Assembly: GCA_037953625.1 (NCBI GenBank)
Contig: CM075649.1
Span: forward strand, 106,025,290-106,089,289
Direction of reading: 5' to 3'
From: Crotalaria pallida
Lineage: Eukaryota > Streptophyta > Magnoliopsida > Fabales > Fabaceae
DNA length: 64,000 nucleotides
The first letter of the stretch is position 1. Each line of letters begins with the position of its first letter. Of this stretch, positions 1 through 14,357 are shown one piece after another. The notes below the pieces were generated by a model. It ran no database searches, was not told where the DNA came from, and saw only the letters and a program-made list of their open reading frames with translations. A program made the translations under genes and the position numbers.

Positions 1-3000
1 GGAGGTAGAGGTTGTAGCATGAGTCCTTGGAGGTTCTAACAAGTGTAGAATGGTTAAGTGAGTATTCTAAAGGCTTAGAATGGTCTATGAATGTGTATTT
101 GGACTTATAAGAACCATTATAATGATCCTAAATTATGCTTGAGTCCCAAACGGACATAGAGGGTGTAGCATGAGTCCTTGGAGGTTCTATCAAGTGTAGA
201 ACGGTTAAGAGAGTATTCTAAAGGCTTAGAATGGTCTAGGAATGTGTATTAGGACTTATCCAAACCATTAGAATGATCGTAAACAATGCTTTAGTCCCCA
301 AGGGACTTAGAGGGTGTAGCATGAGTCCTTGGAGGTTGTAACAGGTGTAGAATGGTTAAGAGAGTATTCTAAAGGCATAGCATGGTCTAGGAATGTGTAT
401 TAGGACTTATAATAACAATTAGAATTATCCTAAAAATTGCTTGAGTCCCTAAGGGACGTAGAGGATCTAGCATGAGTCCTTGGAGGTTCTAACAGGTTTA
501 GAATGGTTAAGAGAGTATTCTAAAGGCTTAGAATGCTCTAGGAATGTGTATTAGGACTTATAAGAACTATTAGAATGATCCTAAACAATGCTTGAGTCCC
601 AAACGGACATAGAGGGTGTAGCATGAGTCCTTGGAGGTTCTAACAAGTGTAGAATGGTTAAGTGAGTATTCTAAAGGCTTAGAATGGTCTATGAATGTGT
701 ATTAGGACTTATAAGAACCATTATAATGATCCTAAACAATGCTTGAGTCCCAAACGGACATAGAGGGTGTAGCATGAGTCCTTGGAGTTTCTATCAAGTG
801 TAGAACGGTTAAGAGAGTATTCTAAAGGCTTAGAATGGTCTAGGAATGTGTATTAGGACTTATAAGAACCATTAGAATGATCCTAAACAATGCTTGAGTC
901 CCCAAGGGACATAGAGGGTGTAGCATGAGTCCTTGGAGGTTCTATCAAGTGTAGAACGGTTAAGAGAGTATTCTAAAGGCTTAGAATGGTCTAGGAATGT
1001 GTATTAGGACTTATAAGAACCATTAGAATGATCCTAAACAATGCTTGAGTCCCCAAGGGACATAGAGGGTGTAGCATGAGTCCTTGGAGGTTCTAACAAG
1101 TGTAGAATGATTAAGAGAGTATTCTAAAGGCTTAGAATGCTCTAGGAATGTGTATTAGGACTTATAAGAACTATTAGAATGATCCTAAACAATGCTTGAG
1201 TCCCAAACGGACATAGAGGGTGTAGCATGAGTCCTTGGAGGTTCTAACAGGTTTAGAATGGTTAAGAGAGTATTCTAAAGGCTTAGAATGGTCAAGGAAT
1301 GTGTATTAGGACTTATAAGAACCATTAGAATGATCCTAAACATTGCTTGATTCCCCAAGGGAGGTAGAGGTTGTAGCATGAGTCCTTGGAGGTTCTAACA
1401 AGTGTAGAACGGTTAAGAGAGTATTCTAAAGGCTTAGAATGGTCTAGGAATGTGTATTAGGACTTATAAGAACCATTAGAATGATCCTAAACAATGCTTG
1501 AGTCCCCAAGGGACATAGAGGGTGTAGCATGAGTCCTTGGAGGTTCTAACAAGTGTAGAATGATTAAGAGAGTATTCTAAAGGCTTAGAATGCTCTAGGA
1601 ATGTGTATTAGGACTTATAAGAACTATTAGAATGATCCTAAACAATGCTTGAGTCCCAAACGGACATAGAGGGTGTAGCATGAGTCCTTGGAGTTTCTAT
1701 CAAGTGTAGAACGGTTAAGAGAGTATTCTAAAGGCTTAGAATGGTCTAGGAATGTGTATTAGGACTTATAAGAACCATTAGAATGATCCTAAACAATGCT
1801 TGAGTCCCCAAGGGACATAGAGGGTGTAGCATGAGTCCTTGGAGGTTCTAACAAGTGTAGAATGATTAAGAGAGTATTCTAAAGGCTTAGAATGCTCTAG
1901 GAATGTGTATTAGGACTTATAAGAACTATTAGAATGATCCTAAACAATGCTTGAGTCCCAAACGGACATAGAGGGTGTAGCATGAGTCCATGGAGGTTGT
2001 AACAGGTGTAGAATGGTTAAGAGAGTATTCTAAAGGCATAGCATGGTCTAGGAATGTGTATTAGGACTTATAATAACAATTAGAATGATCCTAAAAATTG
2101 CTTGAGTCCCCAAGGGACGTAGAGGATCTAGCATGAGTCCTTGGAGGTTCTAACAGGTTTAGAATGGTTAAGAGAGTATTCTAAAGGCTTAGAATGCTCT
2201 AGGAATGTGTATTAGGACTTATAAGAACTATTAGAATGATCCTAAACAATGCTTGAGTCCCAAACGGACATAGAGGGTGTAGCATGAGTCCTTGGAGTTT
2301 CTATCAAGTGTAGAACGGTTAAGAGAGTATTCTAAAGGCTTAGAATGGTCTAGGAATGTGTATTAGGACTTATAAGAACCATTAGAATGATCCTAAACAA
2401 TGCTTGAGTCCCCAAGGGACATAGAGGGTGTAGCATGAGTCCTTGGAGGTTCTAACAAGTGTAGAATGATTAAGAGAGTATTCTAAAGGCTTAGAATGCT
2501 CTAGGAATGTGTATTAGGACTTATAAGAACTATTAGAATGATCCTAAACAATGCTTGAGTCCCAAACGGACATAGAGGGTGTAGCATGAGTCCTTGGAGT
2601 TTCTATCAAGTGTAGAACGGTTAAGAGAGTATTCTAAAGGCTTAGAATGGTCTAGGAATGTGTATTAGGACTTATAAGAACCATTAGAATGATCCTAAAC
2701 AATGCTTGAGTCCCCAAGGGACATAGAGGGTGTAGCATGAGTCCTTGGAGGTTCTAACAAGTGTAGAATGATTAAGAGAGTATTCTAAAGGCTTAGAATG
2801 CTCTAGGAATGTGTATTAGGACTTATAAGAACTATTAGAATGATCCTAAACAATGCTTGAGTCCCAAACGGACATAGAGGGTGTAGCATGAGTCCTTGGA
2901 GTTTCTATCAAGTGTAGAACGGTTAAGAGAGTATTCTAAAGGCTTAGAATGGTCTAGGAATGTGTATTAGGACTTATAAGAACCATTAGAATGATCCTAA

Positions 3001-4698
3001 ACAATGCTTGAGTCCCCAAGGGACATAGAGGGTGTAGCATGAGTCCTTGGAGGTTGTAACAGGTGTAGAATGGTTAAGAGAGTATTCTAAAGGCATAGCA
3101 TGGTCTAGGAATGTGTATTAGGACTTATAATAACAATTAGAATGATCCTAAAAATTGCTTGAGTCCCCAAGGGACGTAGAGGATCTAGCATGAGTCCTTG
3201 GAGGTTCTAACAGGTTTAGAATGGTTAAGAGAGTATTCTAAAGGCTTAGAATGGTCAAGGAATGTGTATTAGGACTTATAAGAACCATTAGAATGATCCT
3301 AAACATTGCTTGATTCCCCAAGGGAGGTAGAGGTTGTAGCATGAGTCCTTGGAGGTTCTAACAAGTGTAGAATGGTTAAGTGAGTATTCTAAAGGCTTAG
3401 AATGGTCTATGAATGTGTATTAGGACTTATAAGAACCATTATAATGATCCTAAACAATGCTTGAGTCCCAAACGGACATAGAGGGTGTAGCATGAGTCCT
3501 TGGAGTTTCTATCAAGTGTAGAACGGTTAAGAGAGTATTCTAAAGGCTTAGAATGGTCTAGGAATGTGTATTAGGACTTATAAGAACCATTAGAATGATC
3601 CTAAACAATGCTTGAGTCCCCAAGGGACATAGAGGGTGTAGCATGAGTCCTTGGAGGTTCTATCAAGTGTAGAACGGTTAAGAGAGTATTCTAAAGGCTT
3701 AGAATGGTCTAGGAATGTGTATTAGGACTTATAAGAACCATTAGAATGATCCTAAACAATGCTTGAGTCCCCAAGGGACATAGAGGGTGTAGCATGAGTC
3801 CTTGGAGGTTCTAACAAGTGTAGAATGATTAAGAGAGTATTCTAAAGGCTTAGAATGCTCTAGGAATGTGTATTAGGACTTATAAGAACTATTAGAATGA
3901 TCCTAAACAATGCTTGAGTCCCAAACGGACATAGAGGGTGTAGCATGAGTCCATGGAGGTTGTAACAGGTGTAGAATGGTTAAGAGAGTATTCTAAAGGC
4001 ATAGCATGGTCTAGGAATGTGTATTAGGACTTATAATAACAATTAGAATGATCCTAAAAATTGCTTGAGTCCCCAAGGGACGTAGAGGATCTAGCATGAG
4101 TCCTTGGAGGTTCTAACAGGTTTAGAACGGTTAAGAGAGTATTCTAAAGGCTTAGAATGCTCTAGGAATGTGTATTAGGACTTATAAGAACTATTAGAAT
4201 GATCCTAAACAATGCTTGAGTCCCAAACGGACATAGAGGGTGTAGCATGAGTCCTTGGAGTTTCTATCAAGTGTAGAACGGTTAAGAGAGTATTCTAAAG
4301 GCTTAGAATGGTCTAGGAATGTGTATTAGGACTTATAAGAACTATTAGAATGATCCTAAACAATGCTTGAGTCCCAAACGGACATAGAGGGTGTAGCATG
4401 AGTCCTTGGAGTTTCTATCAAGTGTAGAACGGTTAAGAGAGTATTCTAAAGGCTTAGAATGGTCTAGGAATGTGTATTAGGACTTATAAGAACCATTAGA
4501 ATGATCCTAAACAATGCTTGAGTCCCCAAGGGACATAGAGGGTGTAGCATGAGTCCTTGGAGGTTGTAACAGGTGTAGAATGGTTAAGAGAGTATTCTAA
4601 AGGCATAGCATGGTCTAGGAATGTGTATTAGGACTTATAATAACAATTAGAATGATCCTAAAAATTGCTTGAGTCCCCAAGGGACGTAGAGGATCTAG

Positions 4699-7600
4699 CA
4701 TGAGTCCTTGGAGGTTCTAACAGGTTTAGAATGGTTAAGAGAGTATTCTAAAGGCTTAGAATGGTCAAGGAATGTGTATTAGGACTTATAAGAACCATTA
4801 GAATGATCCTAAACATTGCTTGATTCCCCAAGGGAGGTAGAGGTTGTAGCATGAGTCCTTGGAGGTTCTAACAAGTGTAGAATGGTTAAGTGAGTATTCT
4901 AAAGGCTTAGAATGGTCTATGAATGTGTATTAGGACTTATAAGAACCATTATAATGATCCTAAACAATGCTTGAGTCCCAAACGGACATAGAGGGTGTAG
5001 CATGAGTCCTTGGAGTTTCTATCAAGTGTAGAACGGTTAAGAGAGTATTCTAAAGGCTTAGAATGGTCTAGGAATGTGTATTAGGACTTATAAGAACCAT
5101 TAGAATGATCCTAAACAATGCTTGAGTCCCCAAGGGACATAGAGGGTGTAGCATGAGTCCTTGGAGGTTCTATCAAGTGTAGAACGGTTAAGAGAGTATT
5201 CTAAAGGCTTAGAATGGTCTAGGAATGTGTATTAGGACTTATAAGAACCATTAGAATGATCCTAAACAATGCTTGAGTCCCCAAGGGACATAGAGGGTGT
5301 AGCATGAGTCCTTGGAGGTTCTAACAAGTGTAGAATGATTAAGAGAGTATTCTAAAGGCTTAGAATGCTCTAGGAATGTGTATTAGGACTTATAAGAACT
5401 ATTTGAATGATCCTAAACAATGCTTGAGTCCCAAACGGACATAGAGGGTGTAGCATGAGTCCATGGAGGTTGTAACAGGTGTAGAATGGTTAAGAGAGTA
5501 TTCTAAAGGCATAGCATGGTCTAGGAATGTGTATTAGGACTTATAATAACAATTAGAATGATCCTAAAAATTGCTTGAGTCCCCAAGGGACGTAGAGGAT
5601 CTAGCATGAGTCCTTGGAGGTTCTAACAGGTTTAGAATGGTTAAGAGAGTATTCTAAAGGCTTAGAATGCTCTAGGAATGTGTATTAGGACTTATAAGAA
5701 CTATTAGAATGATCCTAAACAATGCTTGAGTCCCAAACGGACATAGAGGGTGTAGCATGAGTCCTTGGAGTTTCTATCAAGTGTAGAACGGTTAAGAGAG
5801 TATTCTAAAGGCTTAGAATGGTCTAGGAATGTGTATTAGGACTTATAAGAACCATTAGAATGATCCTAAACAATGCTTGAGTCCCCAAGGGACATAGAGG
5901 GTGTAGCATGAGTCCTTGGAGGTTCTAACAAGTGTAGAATGATTAAGAGAGTATTCTAAAGGCTTAGAATGGTCTAGGAATGTGTATTAGGACTTATAAG
6001 AACCATTAGAATGATCCTAAACAATGCTTGAGTCCCCAAGGGACATAGAGGGTGTAGCATGAGTCCTTGGAGGTTCTAACAAGTGTAGAATGATTAAGAG
6101 AGTATTCTAAAGGCTTAGAATGCTCTAGGAATGTGTATTAGGACTTATAAGAACTATTAGAATGATCCTAAACAATGCTTGAGTCCCAAACGGACATAGA
6201 GGGTGTAGCATGAGTCCTTGGAGTTTCTATCAAGTGTAGAACGGTTAAGAGAGTATTCTAAAGGCTTAGAATGCTCTAGGAATGTGTATTAGGACTTATA
6301 AGAACTATTAGAATGATCCTAAACAATGCTTGAGTCCCAAACGGACATAGAGGGTGTAGCATGAGTCCTTGGAGTTTCTATCAAGTGTAGAACGGTTAAG
6401 AGAGTATTCTAAAGGCTTAGAATGGTCTTTGAATGTGTATTAGGACTTATAAGAACCATTAGAATGATCCTAAACAATGCTTGAGTCCCCAAGGGACATA
6501 GAGGGTGTAGCATGAGTCCTTGGAGGTTGTAACAGGTGTAGAATGGTTAAGAGAGTATTCTAAAGGCATAGCATGGTCTAGGAATGTGTATTAGGACTTA
6601 TAATAACAATTAGAATGATCCTAAAAATTGCTTGAGTCCCCAAGGGACGTAGAGGATCTAGCATGAGTCCTTGGAGGTTCTAACAGGTTTAGAATGGTTA
6701 AGAGAGTATTCTAAAGGCTTAGAATGGTCAAGGAATGTGTATTAGGACTTATAAGAACCATTAGAATGATCCTAAACATTGCTTGATTCCCCAAGGGAGG
6801 TAGAGGTTGTAGCATGAGTCCTTGGAGGTTCTAACAAGTGTAGAATGGTTAAGTGAGTATTCTAAAGGCTTAGAATGGTCTATGAATGTGTATTAGGACT
6901 TATAAGAACCATTATAATGATCCTAAACAATGCTTGAGTCCCAAACGGACATAGAGGGTGTAGCATGAGTCCTTGGAGTTTCTATCAAGTGTAGAACGGT
7001 TAAGAGAGTATTCTAAAGGCTTAGAATGGTCTAGGAATGTGTATTAGGACTTATAAGAACCATTAGAATGATCCTAAACAATGCTTGAGTCCCCAAGGGA
7101 CATAGAGGGTGTAGCATGAGTCCTTGGAGGTTCTATCAAGTGTAGAACGGTTAAGAGAGTATTCTAAAGGCTTAGAATGGTCTAGGAATGTGTATTAGGA
7201 CTTATAAGAACCATTAGAATGATCCTAAACAATGCTTGAGTCCCCAAGGGACATAGAGGGTGTAGCATGAGTCCTTGGAGGTTCTAACAAGTGTAGAATG
7301 ATTAAGAGAGTATTCTAAAGGCTTAGAATGCTCTAGGAATGTGTATTAGGACTTATAAGAACTATTTGAATGATCCTAAACAATGCTTGAGTCCCAAACG
7401 GACATAGAGGGTGTAGCATGAGTCCATGGAGGTTGTAACAGGTGTAGAATGGTTAAGAGAGTATTCTAAAGGCATAGCATGGTCTAGGAATGTGTATTAG
7501 GACTTATAATAACAATTAGAATGATCCTAAAAATTGCTTGAGTCCCCAAGGGACGTAGAGGATCTAGCATGAGTCCTTGGAGGTTCTAACAGGTTTAGAA

Positions 7601-8322
7601 TGGTTAAGAGAGTATTCTAAAGGCTTAGAATGCTCTAGGAATGTGTATTAGGACTTATAAGAACTATTAGAATGATCCTAAACAATGCTTGAGTCCCAAA
7701 CGGACATAGAGGGTGTAGCATGAGTCCTTGGAGTTTCTATCAAGTGTAGAACGGTTAAAAGAGTATTCTAAAGGCTTAGAATGGTCTAGGAATGTGTATT
7801 AGGACTTATAAGAACCATTAGAATGATCCTAAACAATGCTTGAGTCCCCAAGGGACATAGAGGGTGTAGCATGAGTCCTTGGAGGTTCTAACAAGTGTAG
7901 AATGATTAAGAGAGTATTCTAAAGGCTTAGAATGGTCTAGGAATGTGTATTAGGACTTATAAGAACCATTAGAATGATCCTAAACAATGCTTGAGTCCCC
8001 AAGGGACATAGAGGGTGTAGCATGAGTCCTTGGAGGTTCTAACAAGTGTAGAATGATTAAGAGAGTATTCTAAAGGCTTAGAATGCTCTAGGAATGTGTA
8101 TTAGGACTTATAAGAACTATTAGAATGATCCTAAACAATGCTTGAGTCCCAAACGGACATAGAGGGTGTAGCATGAGTCCTTGGAGTTTCTATCAAGTGT
8201 AGAACGGTTAAGAGAGTATTCTAAAGGCTTAGAATGCTCTAGGAATGTGTATTAGGACTTATAAGAACTATTAGAATGATCCTAAACAATGCTTGAGTCC
8301 CAAACGGACATAGAGGGTGTAG
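4699..8322 (+). repeat. Tandem duplication, 1963-bp offset (13 monomers)
   Basis: Monomers 4699-6359 (F-A-B-C-D-E-F'-B-D/C-D-B/D) recur in the same order at 6662-8322, exactly 1963 bp (13 x 151) downstream. Both copies share the otherwise rare ATTTGAATG in their D unit (5401 and 7364, 1963 bp apart). The shared private change shows that the second copy was produced from the first or from the same template. The copies diverge after the B/D hybrid, where the first continues B-E and the second goes straight to E. Confidence 0.85.
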
Positions 8323-9525
8323 CATGAGTCCATGGAGGTTGTAACAGGTGTAGAATGGTTAAGAGAGTATTCTAAAGGCATAGCATGGTCTAGGAATGTG
8401 TATTAGGACTTAACAATTAGAATGATCCTAAAAATTGCTTGAGTCCCCAAGGGACGTAGAGGATCTAGCATGAGTCCATGGAGGTTGTAACAGGTGTAGA
8501 ATGGTTAAGAGAGTATTCTAAAGGCATAGCATGGTCTAGGAATGTGTATTAGGACTTATAATAACAATTAGAATGATCCTAAAAATTGCTTGAGTCCCCA
8601 AGGGACGTAGAGGATCTAGCATGAGTCCTTGGAGGTTCTAACAGGTTTAGAATGGTTAAGAGAGTATTCTAAAGGCTTAGAATGCTCTAGGAATGTGTAT
8701 TAGGACTTATAAGAACTATTAGAATGATCCTAAACAATGCTTGAGTCCCAAACGGACATAGAGGGTGTAGCATGAGTCCTTGGAGTTTCTATCAAGTGTA
8801 GAACGGTTAAGAGAGTATTCTAAAGGCTTAGAATGGTCTAGGAATGTGTATTAGGACTTATAAGAACCATTAGAATGATCCTAAACAATGCTTGAGTCCC
8901 CAAGGGACATAGAGGGTGTAGCATGAGTCCTTGGAGGTTCTAACAAGTGTAGAATGATTAAGAGAGTATTCTAAAGGCTTAGAATGGTCTAGGAATGTGT
9001 ATTAGGACTTATAAGAACCATTAGAATGATCCTAAACAATGCTTGAGTCCCCAAGGGACATAGAGGGTGTAGCATGAGTCCTTGGAGGTTCTAACAAGTG
9101 TAGAATGATTAAGAGAGTATTCTAAAGGCTTAGAATGCTCTAGGAATGTGTATTAGGACTTATAAGAACTATTAGAATGATCCTAAACAATGCTTGAGTC
9201 CCAAACGGACATAGAGGGTGTAGCATGAGTCCTTGGAGTTTCTATCAAGCGTAGAACGGTTAAGAGAGTATTCTAAAGGCTTAGAATGCTCTAGGAATGT
9301 GTATTAGGACTTATAAGAACTATTAGAATGATCCTAAACAATGCTTGAGTCCCAAACGGACATAGAGGGTGTAGCATGAGTCCATGGAGGTTGTAACAGG
9401 TGTAGAATGGTTAAGAGAGTATTCTAAAGGCATAGCATGGTCTAGGAATGTGTATTAGGACTTATAATAACAATTAGAATGATCCTAAAAATTGCTTGAG
9501 TCCCCAAGGGACGTAGAGGATCTAG
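7417..9525 (+). repeat. Six-monomer block repeated three times
   Basis: The order E-F'-B-D/C-D-B/D begins at 7417, 8469 and 9375. The last two starts are 906 bp apart (6 x 151). The first two are 1052 bp apart because an additional E monomer, shortened by 5 bp, lies at 8323-8468. In the third block the order continues E-F'-B-C-C-D, so only its first three monomers match. Confidence 0.75.
8323..8468 (+). repeat. Shortened E monomer with 5-bp deletion
   Basis: This E unit is 146 bp. GGACTTATAATAACAATT has become GGACTTAACAATT near 8411, the loss of one 5-base step in the TAATAA tract. It is followed directly by a second, full-length E monomer (8469). It is the only 5-bp length change noticed in the left domain, and it shifts the phase of all CATGAG anchors downstream from 18+151n to 13+151n. 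Confidence 0.85.
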
Positions 9526-12500
9526 CATGAGTCCTTGGAGGTTCTAACAGGTTTAGAATGGTTAAGAGAGTATTCTAAAGGCTTAGAATGCTCTAGGAAT
9601 GTGTATTAGGACTTATAAGAACTATTAGAATGATCCTAAACAATGCTTGAGTCCCAAACGGACATAGAGGGTGTAGCATGAGTCCTTGGAGTTTCTATCA
9701 AGTGTAGAATGGTTAAGAGAGTATTCTAAAGGCTTAGAATGGTCTAGGAATGTGTATTAGGACTTATAAGAACCATTATAATGATCCTAAACAATGCTTG
9801 AGTCCCCAAGGGACATAGAGGGTGTAGCATGAGTCCTTGGAGGTTCTATCAAGTGTAGAACGGTTAAGAGAGTATTCTAAAGGCTTAGAATGGTCTAGGA
9901 ATGTGTATTAGGACTTATAAGAACCATTAGAATGATCCTAAACAATGCTTGAGTCCCCAAGGGACATAGAGGGTGTAGCATGAGTCCTTGGAGGTTCTAT
10001 CAAGTGTAGAACGGTTAAGAGAGTATTCTAAAGGCTTAGAATGGTCTAGGAATGTGTATTAGGACTTATAAGAACCATTAGAATGATCCTAAACAATGCT
10101 TGAGTCCCCAAGGGACATAGAGGGTGTAGCATGAGTCCTTGGAGGTTCTAACAAGTGTAGAATGATTAAGAGAGTATTCTAAAGGCTTAGAATGCTCTAG
10201 GAATGTGTATTAGGACTTATAAGAACTATTAGAATGATCCTAAACAATGCTTGAGTCCCAAACGGACATAGAGGGTGTAGCATGAGTCCATGGAGGTTGT
10301 AACAGGTGTAGAATGGTTAAGAGAGTATTCTAAAGGCATAGCATGGTCTAGGAATGTGTATTAGGACTTATAATAACAATTAGAATGATCCTAAAAATTG
10401 CTTGAGTCCCCAAGGGACGTAGAGGATCTAGCATGAGTCCTTGGAGGTTCTAACAGGTTTAGAATGGTTAAGAGAGTATTCTAAAGGCTTAGAATGCTCT
10501 AGGAATGTGTATTAGGACTTATAAGAACTATTAGAATGATCCTAAACAATGCTTGAGTCCCAAACGGACATAGAGGGTGTAGCATGAGTCCTTGGAGTTT
10601 CTATCAAGTGTAGAACGGTTAAGAGAGTATTCTAAAGGCTTAGAATGGTCTAGGAATGTGTATTAGGACTTATAAGAACCATTAGAATGATCCTAAACAA
10701 TGCTTGAGTCCCCAAGGGACATAGAGGGTGTAGCATGAGTCCTTGGAGGTTCTAACAAGTGTAGAATGATTAAGAGAGTATTCTAAAGGCTTAGAATGCT
10801 CTAGGAATGTGTATTAGGACTTATAAGAACTATTAGAATGATCCTAAACAATGCTTGAGTCCCAAACGGACATAGAGGGTGTAGCATGAGTCCTTGGAGT
10901 TTCTATCAAGTGTAGAACGGTTAAGAGAGTATTCTAAAGGCTTAGAATGGTCTAGGAATGTGTATTAGGACTTATAAGAACCATTAGAATGATCCTAAAC
11001 AATGCTTGAGTCCCCAAGGGACATAGAGGGTGTAGCATGAGTCCTTGGAGGTTGTAACAGGTGTAGAATGGTTAAGAGAGTATTCTAAAGGCATAGCATG
11101 GTCTAGGAATGTGTATTAGGACTTATAATAACAATTAGAATGATCCTAAAAATTGCTTGAGTCCCCAAGGGACGTAGAGGATCTAGCATGAGTCCTTGGA
11201 GGTTCTAACAGGTTTAGAATGGTTAAGAGAGTATTCTAAAGGCTTAGAATGGTCAAGGAATGTGTATTAGGACTTATAAGAACCATTAGAATGATCCTAA
11301 ACATTGCTTGATTCCCCAAGGGAGGTAGAGGTTGTAGCATGAGTCCTTGGAGGTTCTAACAAGTGTAGAATGGTTAAGTGAGTATTCTAAAGGCTTAGAA
11401 TGGTCTATGAATGTGTATTAGGACTTATAAGAACCATTATAATGATCCTAAACAATGCTTGAGTCCCAAACGGACATAGAGGGTGTAGCATGAGTCCTTG
11501 GAGTTTCTATCAAGTGTAGAACGGTTAAGAGAGTATTCTAAAGGCTTAGAATGGTCTAGGAATGTGTATTAGGACTTATAAGAACCATTAGAATGATCCT
11601 AAACAATGCTTGAGTCCCCAAGGGACATAGAGGGTGTAGCATGAGTCCTTGGAGGTTCTATCAAGTGTAGAACGGTTAAGAGAGTATTCTAAAGGCTTAG
11701 AATGGTCTAGGAATGTGTATTAGGACTTATAAGAACCATTAGAATGATCCTAAACAATGCTTGAGTCCCCAAGGGACATAGAGGGTGTAGCATGAGTCCT
11801 TGGAGGTTCTAACAAGTGTAGAATGATTAAGAGAGTATTCTAAAGGCTTAGAATGCTCTAGGAATGTGTATTAGGACTTATAAGAACTATTAGAATGATC
11901 CTAAACAATGCTTGAGTCCCAAACGGACATAGAGGGTGTAGCATGAGTCCTTGGAGGTTCTATCAAGTGTAGAACGGTTAAGAGAGTATTCTAAAGGCTT
12001 AGAATGGTCTAGGAATGTGTATTAGGACTTATACGAACCATTAGAATGATCGTAAACAATGCTTGAGTCCCCAAGGGACATAGAGGGTGTAGCATGAGTC
12101 CATGGAGGTTGTAACAGGTGTAGAATGGTTAAGAGAGTATTCTAAAGGCATAGCATGGTCTAGGAATGTGTATTAGGACTTATAATAACAATTAGAATGA
12201 TCCTAAAAATTGCTTGAGTCCCCAAGGGACGTAGAGGATCTAGCATGAGTCCTTGGAGGTTCTAACAGGTTTAGAATGGTTAAGAGAGTATTCTAAAGGC
12301 TTAGAATGGTCAAGGAATGTGTATTAGGACTTATAAGAACCATTAGAATGATCCTAAACATTGCTTGATTCCCCAAGGGAGGTAGAGGTTGTAGCATGAG
12401 TCCTTGGAGGTTCTAACAAGTGTAGAATGGTTAAGTGAGTATTCTAAAGGCTTAGAATGGTCTATGAATGTGTATTAGGACTTATAAGAACCATTATAAT

Positions 12501-14357
12501 GATCCTAAACAATGCTTGAGTCCCAAACGGACATAGAGGGTGTAGCATGAGTCCTTGGAGTTTCTATCAAGTGTAGAACGGTTAAGAGAGTATTCTAAAG
12601 GCTTAGAATGGTCTAGGAATGTGTATTAGGACTTATAAGAACCATTAGAATGATCCTAAACAATGCTTGAGTCCCCAAGGGACATAGAGGGTGTAGCATG
12701 AGTCCTTGGAGGTTCTATCAAGTGTAGAACGGTTAAGAGAGTATTCTAAAGGCTTAGAATGGTCTAGGAATGTGTATTAGGACTTATAAGAACTATTAGA
12801 ATGATCCTAAACAATGCTTGAGTCCCAAACGGACATAGAGGGTGTAGCATGAGTCCTTGGAGTTTCTATCAAGTGTAGAACGGTTAAGAGAGTATTCTAA
12901 AGGCTTAGAATGGTCTAGGAATGTGTATTAGGACTTATAAGAACCATTAGAATGATCCTAAACAATGCTTGAGTCCCCAAGGGACATAGAGGGTGTAGCA
13001 TGAGTCCTTGGAGGTTGTAACAGGTGTAGAATGGTTAAGAGAGTATTCTAAAGGCATAGCATGGTCTAGGAATGTGTATTAGGACTTATAATAACAATTA
13101 GAATGATCCTAAACAATGCTTGAGTCCCCAAGGGACATAGAGGGTGTAGCATGAGTCCATGGAGGTTGTAACAGGTGTAGAATGGTTAAGAGAGTATTCT
13201 AAAGGAATAGCATGGTCTAGGAATGTGTATTAGGACTTATAATAACAATTAGAATGATCCTAAAAATTGCTTGAGTCCCCAAGGGACGTAGAGGATCTAG
13301 CATGAGTCCTTGGAGGTTCTAACAGGTTTAGAATGGTTAAGAGAGTATTCTAAAGGCTTAGAATGGTCAAGGAATGTGTATTAGGACTTATAAGAACCAT
13401 TAGAATGATCCTAAACATTGCTTGATTCCCCAAGGGAGGTAGAGGTTGTAGCATGAGTCCTTGGAGGTTCTAACAAGTGTAGAATGGTTAAGTGAGTATT
13501 CTAAAGGCTTAGAATGGTCTATGAATGTGTATTAGGACTTATAAGAACCATTATAATGATCCTAAACAATGCTTGAGTCCCAAACGGACATAGAGGGTGT
13601 AGCATGAGTCCTTGGAGTTTCTATCAAGTGTAGAACGGTTAAGAGAGTATTCTAAAGGCTTAGAATGGTCTAGGAATGTGTATTAGGACTTATAAGAACC
13701 ATTAGAATGATCCTAAACAATGCTTGAGTCCCCAAGGGACATAGAGGGTGTAGCATGAGTCCTTGGAGGTTCTAACAAGTGTAGAATGATTAAGAGAGTA
13801 TTCTAAAGGCTTAGAATGCTCTAGGAATGTGTATTAGGACTTATAAGAACTATTAGAATGATCCTAAACAATGCTTGAGTCCCAAACGGACATAGAGGGT
13901 GTAGCATGAGTCCTTGGAGTTTCTATCAAGTGTAGAACGGTTAAGAGAGTATTCTAAAGGCTTAGAATGGTCTAGGAATGTGTATTAGGACTTATAAGAA
14001 CCATTAGAATGATCCTAAACAATGCTTGAGTCCCCAAGGGACATAGAGGGTGTAGCATGAGTCCTTGGAGGTTGTAACAGGTGTAGAATGGTTAAGAGAG
14101 TATTCTAAAGGCATAGCATGGTCTAGGAATGTGTATTAGGACTTATAATAACAATTAGAATGATCCTAAAAATTGCTTGAGTCCCCAAGGGACGTAGAGG
14201 ATCTAGCATGAGTCCTTGGAGGTTCTAACAGGTTTAGAATGGTTAAGAGAGTATTCTAAAGGCTTAGAATGGTCAAGGAATGTGTATTAGGACTTATAAG
14301 AACCATTAGAATGATCCTAAACATTGCTTGATTCCCCAAGGGAGGTAGAGGTTGTAG

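Noticed and set aside
8323..8468. The 5-bp deletion as an insertion or excision footprint of a mobile element.
   Set aside because: The lost bases lie in a TAATAA-like tract, where replication slippage is the simpler explanation. There is no target-site duplication or terminal repeat nearby.
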